Source: Gordonia sp. UBA5067
GTDB taxonomy: Bacteria > Actinomycetota > Actinomycetes > Mycobacteriales > Mycobacteriaceae
Direction: 5' to 3'
NCBI RefSeq assembly: GCF_002414845.1
Contig: NZ_DIAX01000084.1
Location: forward strand, 1-36,002
Length of the DNA stretch: 36,002 bases
In this document: in pieces, positions 1 to 6,624 of the stretch
Position numbering within the stretch: the first letter of the stretch is position 1
How the letters are laid out: each line of letters opens with the position of its first letter
The notes under the pieces: generated by a model
Database searches by the model: none
What the model was told of the DNA's origin: nothing
What the model saw: only the letters and a program-made list of their open reading frames with translations
Made by a program: the position numbers and the translations under genes

Positions 1-795
1 GGTGCCTTCGTCGACCTCGGCGGCGTCGACGGCCTGGTCCACGTGTCCGAACTGTCCTGGAAGCACATCGACCACCCGAACGAGGTCGTCACCGTGGGCG
101 ACGAGGTCACCGTCGAGGTCCTCGACGTCGACCTGGACCGCGAGCGCGTTTCGCTGTCGCTCAAGGCGACCCAGGAAGACCCGTGGCGTCAGTTCGCCCG
201 CACCCACGCGATCGGCCAGATCGTGCCGGGCAAGGTCACCAAGCTGGTTCCGTTCGGTGCGTTCGTCCGCGTCGAAGAGGGCATCGAGGGCCTGGTCCAC
301 ATCTCCGAGCTCGCCGAGCGCCACGTCGAGGTGCCCGATCAGGTTGTCGCCGTTGGCGACGATGCGCTGGTCAAGGTCATCGACATCGACCTCGAGCGTC
401 GTCGTATCTCGCTGAGCCTCAAGCAGGCCAACGAGGACTACACCGAAGAGTTCGATCCGAGCAAGTACGGCATGGCCGACAGCTACGACGAGCAGGGGAA
501 CTACATCTTCCCCGAGGGCTTCGACGCTGACACCAACGAGTGGCTCGAGGGCTTCGAGGAGCAGCAGAAGGCCTGGGAGGCGCGTTACGCCGAGGCTGAG
601 CGTCGTCACAAGATGCACACCGCCCAGATGGAGAAGTTCGCCAAGGCTGCCGCCGAGGCGGAGAACGCTCCGAGCGACTACTCCTCGTCGACCGACGATT
701 CGGCAGCTGGCGCCTCGGCGCCGAGCTCCGGTGGTTCGTTGGCTAGCGACGAGCAGCTCGCTGCTCTGCGCGAGAAGCTCGCCGGCAACGCCTGA
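1..795 (+). CDS. rpsA: 30S ribosomal protein S1, 3' part (5' end outside window)
   Basis: This is the C-terminal 264 residues of ribosomal protein S1, which binds mRNA on the 30S subunit and helps structured messages reach the decoding site. The frame is open from base 1, so the gene starts upstream of the window. Two S1/OB-fold domains are visible. One enters with GAFVDLGGVDGLVHVSEL and ends near residue 60. The next spans about residues 65-142, with PFGAFVRVEEGIEGLVHISEL and the typical ending RRRISLSLKQ. After them comes an acidic, Glu/Tyr-rich linker and a low-complexity Ser/Ala tail, as in actinobacterial S1 proteins. A very strong intrinsic terminator follows the stop codon, so transcription should end here. 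Confidence 0.97.
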   Translation, partial: GAFVDLGGVDGLVHVSELSWKHIDHPNEVVTVGDEVTVEVLDVDLDRERVSLSLKATQEDPWRQFARTHAIGQIVPGKVTKLVPFGAFVRVEEGIEGLVHISELAERHVEVPDQVVAVGDDALVKVIDIDLERRRISLSLKQANEDYTEEFDPSKYGMADSYDEQGNYIFPEGFDADTNEWLEGFEEQQKAWEARYAEAERRHKMHTAQMEKFAKAAAEAENAPSDYSSSTDDSAAGASAPSSGGSLASDEQLAALREKLAGNA

Positions 796-807
796 ACATC
801 TCGGTAG

Positions 808-849
808 CAAACAAGCTCCCCGGTCCGATTGGGCCGGGGAGCTTGTTTG
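808..849 (+). terminator. Strong intrinsic terminator of rpsA, between convergent genes
   Basis: The arms 808-823 and 834-849 are perfectly complementary over 16 bp. Three further pairs (one G-T) close a GATT tetraloop at 827-830. The distal arm ends in TTGTTTG and continues TTTGG, giving a T-rich tract. The hairpin begins 12 bp after the rpsA stop and lies 22 bp from the stop of the convergent secreted-protein gene. It could therefore serve both strands, although the T tract is better on the plus strand. Confidence 0.93.
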
Positions 850-871
850 TTTGGTGCGCGGCAGCGGCGCG

Positions 872-1255
872 TCAGCCCGCCCGGGCCGACGTCGAGCACC
901 GGCCATACGCATAGTGCTTGGCGATTCGACGCCCGTTGGCCCACACCGCACAACCGATATAGGCCTGCGGGTTGGTGGCGGTGGCGGCGACGGCCGCCCC
1001 GTCGTAGGTGTATGCGGCGACGGTGCGTTCCCAGCAACCTGCGCCGAGCCAGCGGGAAGTCCGTCCCTGTTCGGCAACCGACTCACCAACGCCGACGCCG
1101 TAGGTGATGGTTGCGTTGGTCGGCGTGGTGTCGCTCGCGCAGACGCGCAGGGTGTAATCCACCCGCGGCGCGGCAGCGGCAAACGGGACCGTGCTGGCCG
1201 GGCCGGTGAGAGCGAGGGTGAGCGCCGCGGCGCAGCCGAATCGCAGTAATGGCAT
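872..1255 (-). CDS. Small secreted protein, possibly MmpS-like fold
   Basis: The product is a predicted exported protein of 127 residues. Residues 1-29 form a signal peptide: a short Arg-containing start, the hydrophobic run CAAALTLALTG and an Ala-rich end (PFAAAAP) suitable for signal peptidase I. There is no lipobox. The mature part is about 98 residues and has four Cys that could form two disulfides. Its pattern of short beta strands (VDYTLRVC, NATITYGVG, AYIGCAVWANGRRIAKHYAYGRC) loosely recalls the C-terminal beta-sandwich of MmpS proteins, especially the closing Cys-x-Val-x-x-Asn-Gly...Cys pattern. That resemblance is only an inference, and no enzymatic motif is visible. The ATG lies 6 bases after a TACGCT -10 box, which supports this start and a leaderless mRNA. 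The gene is convergent with rpsA and divergent from pncA. Confidence 0.75.
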   Translation of the reverse strand: MPLLRFGCAAALTLALTGPASTVPFAAAAPRVDYTLRVCASDTTPTNATITYGVGVGESVAEQGRTSRWLGAGCWERTVAAYTYDGAAVAATATNPQAYIGCAVWANGRRIAKHYAYGRCSTSARAG

Positions 1256-1261
1256 TGCGCC

Positions 1262-1267
1262 AGCGTA
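1262..1267 (-). promoter_or_regulatory. -10 box (TACGCT) of secreted-protein gene, leaderless
   Basis: On the minus strand TACGCT is followed by the 6-base spacer GGCGCA and then the ATG at 1255. Transcription should therefore begin at the start codon. No convincing -35 hexamer was seen. Confidence 0.6.
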
Positions 1268-1338
1268 ACCACCGTGGCGGCACCTGGTGGGCCGGCCCGT
1301 GCTTCGGAGCAGGCCAGGGGAGTCGGCGTAGGTGGCGA

Positions 1339-1344
1339 TAGACT
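1339..1344 (+). promoter_or_regulatory. -10 box (TAGACT) of pncA, leaderless
   Basis: TAGACT is followed by the 6-base spacer CGAGTA and then the GTG start of pncA at 1351. No Shine-Dalgarno sequence can fit between them, so the message is predicted to be leaderless. Confidence 0.6.
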
Positions 1345-1350
1345 CGAGTA

Positions 1351-1953
1351 GTGAGGTCTAACGCGCTGATCGTGGTCGACGTCCAGTACGACTTCTGCGA
1401 AGGCGGATCGCTCGCGGTGGTGGGCGGGCTCGGGATGGCCAGTCGGCTGGCCGCCGCGCTGCGCGACGAGGCCTTTGTGGGCCGCTACGACGTGCTGGTG
1501 ACGACCCAGGATTGGCATATCGATCCGGGTGCGCATTTCGCGGCAGCGGGGCAGGTGCCAGACTTCCAGACATCGTGGCCCGTCCACTGCGTCGCCGGGT
1601 CCGATGGTGCCCGCATTATTGCCGAGCTCGACGACGCGGTGGCGGGCATCGAGACAATCCCGGTGATCCGCGTGTTCAAAGGGCACTACAGTGCCGCGTA
1701 TTCCGGCTTCGAAGGCGTCACCGGAGATGATGAGCGGCTACTCGATCGGCTGCGGTCCGATGGTGTCACCGACGTCGACATTGCCGGGATCGCCACCGAC
1801 TACTGCGTGAAGCAGACGGCCATCCACGCCGCTGATGCGGGATTCGGCACGACGGTTCTCCAGGACTTCGCAGTCGGCATCGACGACGCCGACGTGGCTG
1901 CGCTCTATGCGAGTGGGTTCGCGGCAGCGGGTGTTTCGGTCCGCCACCGGTAG
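1351..1953 (+). CDS. pncA: Nicotinamidase / pyrazinamidase
   Basis: This cytoplasmic isochorismatase-fold amidohydrolase deaminates nicotinamide to nicotinate in NAD salvage. In mycobacteria the same enzyme activates pyrazinamide. It has 200 residues, close to the usual length of about 186. The whole active site is visible. The catalytic triad is Asp10 (VVDVQ), Lys110 (VFKGHYS) and Cys152 (ATDYCV). The metal ligands are Asp54, His56 and His62 (QDWHIDPGAHF), with His79 in WPVHC. They correspond to D8, K96, C138, D49, H51, H57 and H71 of the M. tuberculosis enzyme. The GTG start is fixed by a -10 box six bases upstream. The gene precedes coaE in the same direction with a 42-bp gap, so two cofactor genes (NAD salvage and CoA synthesis) sit side by side. 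In M. tuberculosis pncA lies elsewhere on the chromosome. Confidence 0.93.
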   Translation: MRSNALIVVDVQYDFCEGGSLAVVGGLGMASRLAAALRDEAFVGRYDVLVTTQDWHIDPGAHFAAAGQVPDFQTSWPVHCVAGSDGARIIAELDDAVAGIETIPVIRVFKGHYSAAYSGFEGVTGDDERLLDRLRSDGVTDVDIAGIATDYCVKQTAIHAADAGFGTTVLQDFAVGIDDADVAALYASGFAAAGVSVRHR

Positions 1954-1983
1954 CCGGTGCTGGTCCTCGGCCGGCTCGTTTGC

Positions 1984-1989
1984 CACACT
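1984..1989 (+). promoter_or_regulatory. Possible weak -10 box (CACACT) before coaE
   Basis: CACACT lies 6 bases before the GTG at 1996, the same geometry as stronger leaderless promoters in this window. It lacks the first T of the consensus. Read-through from pncA could also supply coaE. Confidence 0.35.
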
Positions 1990-1995
1990 GAGGAC

Positions 1996-2895
1996 GTGAT
2001 TCGAGTGGGTTTGACCGGTGGAATGGGCGCGGGGAAGTCGACCGTTGCGAAGGCCTTTGCTGATCGGGACGCGTACCTGATCGACGCGGACAAGATTGCG
2101 CGCGAGGTGGTGGCGGCGGGCACTCCGGGCCTGGCGGCCCTGATGGCGGCTTTCGGTGCCGGCATCATTGGCCCCGACGGTGAGCTGGACCGTGCGGCAC
2201 TTGCCGCCAAGGCGTTCGCCGACGACGAGTCCCGGGCCAAGCTGAACGCCATCACGCATCCGCTCATCGGCGCCCGCACAACTGAGCTGCTCGACGCGGC
2301 CCCAGCGAATGCGATTGTCGTGCAAGACATTCCCCTGCTGGTGGAGAACCACACCGCCCCGTTCTTCCATGCGGTCGTGGTGGTGAACGCCGACGTGGAT
2401 GTGCGGGTGCATCGGTTGGTGACGTCGCGCGGACTCGATGAGGCCGATGCGCGGGCCCGCATTGCCGCGCAGGCGACCGAGCAACAGCGTCGTGTGGTCG
2501 CCGACGCGTGGCTGGACAACTCGAATGAGCACGCGCATCTGCTCGAGCAGGCGATTGATCTGTGGGCGCGACGCTTGGTGCCCTACGAGGCCAACGTGCG
2601 AGCCGGGGTCGTGGCAACTCCCGATCCCGATCTTGTTGCCGCCGATCCGGATTCCGCTGCGTTGCCGACCCGCTTGACCAACCGGCTGTGGGCGATCGCG
2701 GGGGACAAGGCGGTCGCCATCGAGGTCACTTCCACCGAACCGGTGACCGCACTGAGAATCGCCGCGCGTGATGGCGAGGCGGGGGCGGCCCTGCCCGAGC
2801 TGCTGCGGGCCGGCGGCTTCCCCGCCGACGGATTGGGAGCATTCGCCTCGGCGGACCCCGGTCGCCCCGCGAAGGTCGAAATCGCCCTTCCTTGA
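1996..2895 (+). CDS. coaE: Dephospho-CoA kinase with C-terminal extension
   Basis: The enzyme phosphorylates dephospho-CoA with ATP, the last step of coenzyme A synthesis. The P-loop GGMGAGKST is at residues 8-16. DADKIAREVV follows, then the kinase body to about residue 200, ending in the helix LEQAIDLWARRLVPYEANV. Mycobacterial CoaE proteins carry a GrpB/UPF0157 domain after the kinase. Here only about 100 residues follow, with no obvious GrpB motif, so this may be a reduced or different accessory domain. The GTG at 1996 is chosen because the conserved N-terminus IRVGLTGG starts there; an in-frame GTG at 1957 would add 13 unconserved residues. The gene is convergent with the DUF402 gene, only 4 bp away. 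Confidence 0.93.
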   Translation: MIRVGLTGGMGAGKSTVAKAFADRDAYLIDADKIAREVVAAGTPGLAALMAAFGAGIIGPDGELDRAALAAKAFADDESRAKLNAITHPLIGARTTELLDAAPANAIVVQDIPLLVENHTAPFFHAVVVVNADVDVRVHRLVTSRGLDEADARARIAAQATEQQRRVVADAWLDNSNEHAHLLEQAIDLWARRLVPYEANVRAGVVATPDPDLVAADPDSAALPTRLTNRLWAIAGDKAVAIEVTSTEPVTALRIAARDGEAGAALPELLRAGGFPADGLGAFASADPGRPAKVEIALP

Positions 2896-2906
2896 GGGTT
2901 CAAGGA
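2889..2906. terminator. Small hairpin between convergent coaE and DUF402 gene
   Basis: TCCTTGA and TCAAGGA form a 7-bp stem with a 4-base loop that contains the coaE stop codon and the end of the opposing gene. It is a plausible but weak bidirectional terminator without a good T tract. Confidence 0.35.
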
Positions 2907-3430
2907 CGGTCGCGCCAGGTTACGGGCTCGCCGACTGCATCGTCGAGCCAGCCTTGTACGTCATGGGCGCGCTCTGCTGCGCCGACGAGTGTCCTGGTGG
3001 CGATCTGCACCGCGAGCTCGCACTGCGCGGTGGTGAGATAGCCGTCTGCGTGCGCGTCGAAGACTTCGTCGACGTCGATCAGTTCCAGCGGCCGTCCGAC
3101 GACATCGACGAGGTCGAGGTACCAGTCGGTCGCGTGCCAGCGGCCGTCGGCGTCGGGTCCGGTGAATTCGCCGACGTCGAGATACAGACGCTGGCCCGGG
3201 CGATAGTCCGGCTCGCGGAAATGAAAGATGTTGGCGCGCAGTCCGAGGGTGGGGAGTAGCCAGGACTCAAGCCGTTCGAACCTGGGGTGGTCGGCCGGTC
3301 GTGACATGTAGAGCCCATAGTCGGTGGCGCGATAGACCTCGACCGGCCGCACGAAGCCTTTCGGGTCCGTGTTGGTCTTGGCCGGTACGTCGAAGGTCTC
3401 GACCTTGGGCGGATGTGCGGTGGGTGCCAT
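2900..3430 (-). CDS. DUF402 family protein
   Basis: The 176-residue protein matches the DUF402 style: an antiparallel beta core including PVEVYRATDYGLYMSRP and the diagnostic DWYLDLVDVVGRPLELIDVDEVFDAH, followed by a C-terminal helical stretch. Some members of the wider family are nucleoside-phosphate phosphatases acting through conserved acidic residues and metal ions. Whether this actinobacterial branch does so is unknown. The ATG at 3430 (MAPTAHPPKVETF) is chosen because residues further upstream in this frame are Arg/His-rich and overlap another ORF. The start lies 2 bp after the stop of the small ORF at 3433-3702, so the two are probably translated as a coupled pair. A homologue is expected at the same place in mycobacteria, between coaE and uvrB on the opposite strand. 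Confidence 0.85.
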   Translation of the reverse strand: MAPTAHPPKVETFDVPAKTNTDPKGFVRPVEVYRATDYGLYMSRPADHPRFERLESWLLPTLGLRANIFHFREPDYRPGQRLYLDVGEFTGPDADGRWHATDWYLDLVDVVGRPLELIDVDEVFDAHADGYLTTAQCELAVQIATRTLVGAAERAHDVQGWLDDAVGEPVTWRDRP

Positions 3431-3432
3431 CG

Positions 3433-3702
3433 TCAGTGTCGCTCCGAGCCTTCGGCGGGTGATTCGTCCGCGTGCGCCGGGAACACGCGTCCGCCTGCGG
3501 TGTCGCTGGCGTGTCGGCGCGCGGCGAGGAAGGTGTCGCGGTCCTCCTCGGCGGTGGCACCCGTGGTGAATTCGAGTTGACCCCACCGCATCAAGCGCAT
3601 GGGCTCGGGCTGCGTGATGGCGTGGTCGTGGAGCGCGGCCGCGTAGCCGGGCAGGTCCGCGGGGTCCATCGGCAGGTGGAGTTGCGCTCGGGCATGGCCC
3701 AA
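3433..3702 (-). CDS. Small hypothetical protein, start uncertain
   Basis: I do not recognise this 89-codon ORF. Its composition looks like real coding sequence, for example GYAAALHDHAITQPEPMRLMRWGQLEFTT, then an acidic helix (EEDRDTFLAARRHA) and a polar tail. It ends 2 bp before the DUF402 start, which suggests a two-gene unit. No in-frame ATG sits at the predicted promoter. The most upstream option is TTG at 3702, directly after an in-frame TGA; the first in-frame ATG is at 3669 (MDPADLPGY). Two leaderless-type -10/ATG modules lie just upstream, but the one at 3695 is out of frame by one base. Translation may therefore start at the TTG or ATG 3669, or a one-base indel may have disrupted the original start. 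Confidence 0.55.
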   Translation of the reverse strand: MGHARAQLHLPMDPADLPGYAAALHDHAITQPEPMRLMRWGQLEFTTGATAEEDRDTFLAARRHASDTAGGRVFPAHADESPAEGSERH

Positions 3703-3730
3703 TCATACGAACATGGCCCAATCATACGAA
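3693..3730. repeat. Perfect 19-bp tandem duplication carrying a promoter and ATG
   Basis: The unit CATGGCCCAATCATACGAA occurs twice, head to tail, at 3693-3711 and 3712-3730, with no mismatch. Read on the minus strand, each copy has TATGAT (one base from the -10 consensus), a 6-base spacer TGGGCC and ATG. This is a complete leaderless start module. Confidence 0.95.
3702..3726 (-). promoter_or_regulatory. Duplicated -10 boxes (TATGAT) for the small ORF/DUF402 unit
   Basis: The -10 hexamers lie at 3721-3726 and 3702-3707 on the minus strand. Predicted transcription starts are at 3714 and 3695, each the A of an ATG. The ATG at 3714 opens a three-codon ORF (Met-Phe-Val-stop) whose TGA is directly followed by the TTG at 3702. 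The ATG at 3695 opens a 34-codon ORF in another frame that ends at 3591. Confidence 0.6.
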
Positions 3731-3866
3731 TCGGACTTCCCGATGCCGAACGGGCCACGCTGGGGCCGGGTCACCCCAAACCGGTTGGTGCGGGTGAGTG
3801 TTTGCTCGGCGAGGTGAAGTACCGCTGGCCTGTTCGCCGTCGGGGCGGCATGTCGGGGGTCGCCCC

Positions 3867-3872
3867 TATCCT
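3867..3872 (+). promoter_or_regulatory. -10 box (TATCCT) of uvrB, leaderless
   Basis: TATCCT, then the 6-base spacer GGTGTC, then the ATG of uvrB at 3879. No Shine-Dalgarno sequence is present. I saw no clear LexA-type palindrome nearby. Confidence 0.55.
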
Positions 3873-3878
3873 GGTGTC

Positions 3879-6047
3879 ATGGCGTTCCCTGCAGAGAAAC
3901 CGGTCCTCGCGCATTCTGAGTTCCGCCCGATCGGCGAGATCGAGCGTGCCGATGCACGCTTCGACGTGGTCAGCGAGTTTGAGCCGGCCGGTGACCAGCC
4001 GGCAGCGATCGATGAGCTTGAGCGCCGAGTCAACGACGGGGAGCGCGACATCGTGTTGCTCGGCGCGACCGGCACCGGCAAGTCGGCGACGACGGCCTGG
4101 CTGATCGAACGCCTGCAACGCCCCGCGCTGGTCATGGCCCCCAACAAGACCCTCGCGGCGCAGCTTGCCAACGAACTGCAGGAAATGCTCCCGAACAACG
4201 CGGTGGAGTACTTCGTCTCCTATTACGACTACTACCAACCCGAGGCGTACATCGCGCAGACCGACACCTACATCGAGAAGGACTCGTCGATCAACGACGA
4301 TGTGGAGCGCTTGCGCCACTCGGCGACCTCGAGCCTGCTATCGCGGCGCGATGTCGTCGTGGTGGCCTCGGTGTCGTGCATCTACGGATTGGGCACGCCC
4401 CAGTCCTACCTCGACCGCTCGGTGGAGATGTCGGTCGGCGACGAGATCGACCGCGACGCGCTGCTGCGCCTGCTCGTCGACGTGCAGTACAGCCGTAACG
4501 ACATGTCTTTCACGCGCGGCGGATTCCGGGTGCGCGGCGACACCGTCGAAATCATCCCGTCCTACGAGGAACTCGCCATCCGTATCGAGTTCTTCGGCGA
4601 CGAGGTCGAGGCGTTGTACTACCTGCATCCGCTTACCGGGGACGTCGTGCGGCAGGTCGATACGGTCCGAATCTTCCCGGCCACCCACTATGTGGCCGGA
4701 CCGGAGCGCATGGAACGTGCGATGAAGGGCATCGAGGACGAACTCGCGCAACGTCTCGCCGAGTTGGAGAACAAGGGGAAGCTGCTCGAGGCTCAGCGGC
4801 TGAGAATGCGCACCAGCTACGACTTGGAGATGATGCGCCAAGTCGGCTTCTGTTCCGGCATCGAGAACTATTCGCGCCATATCGACGGGCGCGGCGCCGG
4901 CTCGGCTCCGGCCACCCTGATCGACTACTTCCCCGAGGACTTTCTGCTCGTCATCGATGAATCACATGTGACGGTGCCGCAGATCGGTGCCATGTACGAG
5001 GGGGATATGTCGCGTAAGCGCAACCTCGTCGACTTCGGCTTCCGGCTGCCGTCGGCCGTCGACAATCGCCCGTTGACCTGGAACGAGTTCGTCGACCGGG
5101 TCGGCCAGACGGTCTACCTGTCGGCGACGCCGGGGCCCTACGAACTGGGGCAGAGCAACGGCGAGTTCGTCGAGCAGGTCATCCGGCCGACCGGACTGCT
5201 CGACCCGAAAGTCGTGGTGAAGCCGACGAAAGGTCAAATCGACGACCTGGTGCACGAGATCCGCGAGCGGACCGAGCGCAACGAGCGCGTTCTCGTCACG
5301 ACGCTGACCAAAAAGATGGCCGAGGACCTCACCGACTATCTACTCGAACTGGGGATTCGCGTCCGGTATCTGCACTCGGAGGTCGATACCCTGCGGCGCG
5401 TCGAACTGCTGCGGCAGCTGCGCCTGGGCGAATATGACGTGCTCGTCGGGATCAACCTGCTCCGCGAGGGCCTCGACCTCCCGGAGGTGTCCCTCGTGGC
5501 AATCCTCGACGCGGACAAGGAGGGCTTCCTGCGCAGTACCACCTCGCTCATTCAGACGATCGGTCGCGCCGCCCGCAACGTTTCCGGCGAGGTGCACATG
5601 TACGCCGACAAGATCACCGATTCGATGCAGAATGCGATTGACGAAACAGAACGCCGTCGCGAAAAGCAGATCGCCTACAACAAGGAAGCAGGAATCGATC
5701 CGCAGCCGCTGCGCAAGAAGATCGCCGACATCCTCGACCAGGTCTACCGCGAGGCCGACGATGATGTGGCCGGCGCGGCACCGGTCGGCGGATCGGGCCG
5801 CAATGCCACCCGGGGGCGCCGCGCCCAGGGTGACAACCCGAAGGGGCCGGGCAGCACGGGCGTCATCGCCCACCGGGACACCTCGGCGATGCCGCGTGCT
5901 GAATTGGCCGACTTGATCGCCGCGCTCACCGACCAGATGATGTCGGCGGCCCGCGACCTGCAGTTCGAGCTGGCCGGGCGGCTGCGCGACGAAATCGCCG
6001 ACTTGAAGAAGGAATTACGCGGAATGGATGCGGCGGGGATCAAATAG
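3879..6047 (+). CDS. uvrB: Excinuclease ABC subunit B
   Basis: UvrB is the damage-verification helicase of nucleotide excision repair. UvrA loads it on DNA, and it then recruits UvrC for incision. The 722-residue protein has Walker A GATGTGKS at residues 62-69 and the beta-hairpin [11 protein letters not shown], which inserts between the DNA strands. It also has the Walker B/DEAD-like [13 protein letters not shown], the motif VYLSATPG, and the helicase end QTIGRAARN. The C-terminal UVR domain (about the last 45 residues, [27 protein letters not shown] split by family-typical spacing) is the UvrC contact. The start MAFPAEKP is supported by the adjacent -10 box, and the family-typical FEPAGDQP follows at about residues 34-41. 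uvrA lies about 3.8 kb downstream, as in mycobacteria. Confidence 0.97.
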   Translation: MAFPAEKPVLAHSEFRPIGEIERADARFDVVSEFEPAGDQPAAIDELERRVNDGERDIVLLGATGTGKSATTAWLIERLQRPALVMAPNKTLAAQLANELQEMLPNNAVEYFVSYYDYYQPEAYIAQTDTYIEKDSSINDDVERLRHSATSSLLSRRDVVVVASVSCIYGLGTPQSYLDRSVEMSVGDEIDRDALLRLLVDVQYSRNDMSFTRGGFRVRGDTVEIIPSYEELAIRIEFFGDEVEALYYLHPLTGDVVRQVDTVRIFPATHYVAGPERMERAMKGIEDELAQRLAELENKGKLLEAQRLRMRTSYDLEMMRQVGFCSGIENYSRHIDGRGAGSAPATLIDYFPEDFLLVIDESHVTVPQIGAMYEGDMSRKRNLVDFGFRLPSAVDNRPLTWNEFVDRVGQTVYLSATPGPYELGQSNGEFVEQVIRPTGLLDPKVVVKPTKGQIDDLVHEIRERTERNERVLVTTLTKKMAEDLTDYLLELGIRVRYLHSEVDTLRRVELLRQLRLGEYDVLVGINLLREGLDLPEVSLVAILDADKEGFLRSTTSLIQTIGRAARNVSGEVHMYADKITDSMQNAIDETERRREKQIAYNKEAGIDPQPLRKKIADILDQVYREADDDVAGAAPVGGSGRNATRGRRAQGDNPKGPGSTGVIAHRDTSAMPRAELADLIAALTDQMMSAARDLQFELAGRLRDEIADLKKELRGMDAAGIK

Positions 6048-6100
6048 CGGCACTGTAGTGGCGGTGGACACCAGCGGGCGCACTGTGACCCGAGTGGACC

Positions 6101-6106
6101 TACAAT
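6101..6106 (+). promoter_or_regulatory. -10 box (TACAAT) of the universal stress protein gene
   Basis: TACAAT predicts a transcription start near 6113 and a leader of about 40 bases. That leader carries the Shine-Dalgarno sequence GGAGGG at 6139-6144, eight bases before the ATG. This unit is leadered, unlike many neighbours. Confidence 0.55.
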
Positions 6107-6152
6107 CCGATAGGGTGCTTACCGCACAAGCTAATTCTGGAGGGAATGGTCA

Positions 6153-6599
6153 ATGTCTGCATATAACACCGTAGTAGTGGGCACCGACGGGTCGGAGTCC
6201 TCGCTGAAGGCGGTGGAACGCGCCGGCTCGTTGGCCGGCGAGACGGCGACACTGGTAATCGCGTGCGCCTACTTCCCGAACGAGGGCCGCGACATCAACG
6301 CGATGTCCGATGTTCTCAAAGACGAGGCATACCAGGTTCACGGTTCCGCGCCGACGGAGGAGATCCTGCGCACCGCGAAGGAGCGTGCGACCTCGGCCGG
6401 TGCCAAGCTGGTCCAGCAGCGCCCAATCAAGGGTGCTCCGGTTGATGCGCTGCTACAGCTCGTCGTCGACGTCAAAGCTGATCTGCTCGTGGTTGGAAAC
6501 AAGGGCCTCAACACCCTGTCCGGCCGCCTGCTGGGGTCGGTGCCCGCCGATGCCGCGCGCAAAGCGGCTGTCGACGTGCTGATCGTCCACACGACGTAG
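6153..6599 (+). CDS. Universal stress protein, single UspA domain (Rv1636-like)
   Basis: The 148-residue cytoplasmic protein is a single UspA domain. It begins with the strand VVVGTDGSESS, which holds the conserved Asp, and has the nucleotide-binding loop G-x2-G-x9-G-S as GNKGLNTLSGRLLGS near residues 115-129. That loop predicts binding of ATP or a related nucleotide. The mycobacterial counterpart at this locus, Rv1636/TB15.3, has been reported to bind cAMP. The gene is preceded by its own promoter and a strong Shine-Dalgarno sequence and followed by a hairpin, so it is probably transcribed alone. The role is inferred to be stress or second-messenger buffering; the precise ligand cannot be read from the sequence. 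Confidence 0.93.
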   Translation: MSAYNTVVVGTDGSESSLKAVERAGSLAGETATLVIACAYFPNEGRDINAMSDVLKDEAYQVHGSAPTEEILRTAKERATSAGAKLVQQRPIKGAPVDALLQLVVDVKADLLVVGNKGLNTLSGRLLGSVPADAARKAAVDVLIVHTT

Positions 6600-6603
6600 C
6601 CGC

Positions 6604-6624
6604 CGGGGGCGCCTGGCGCCCCCG
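6604..6624. terminator. GC-rich terminator hairpin between convergent genes
   Basis: CGGGGGCGC and its complement form a 9-bp stem with a 3-base loop, starting 5 bp after the stress-protein stop. The plus strand continues with TCAGTTCTCTTCTT, a moderately T-rich tract. The opposing helicase gene ends at 6625, directly against the stem. Confidence 0.7.

Noticed and set aside
3431..3721. N-terminal extension of the DUF402 protein
   Set aside because: The added 97 residues are Arg/His/Pro-rich, unlike the domain that follows, and overlap the more protein-like small ORF in another frame.
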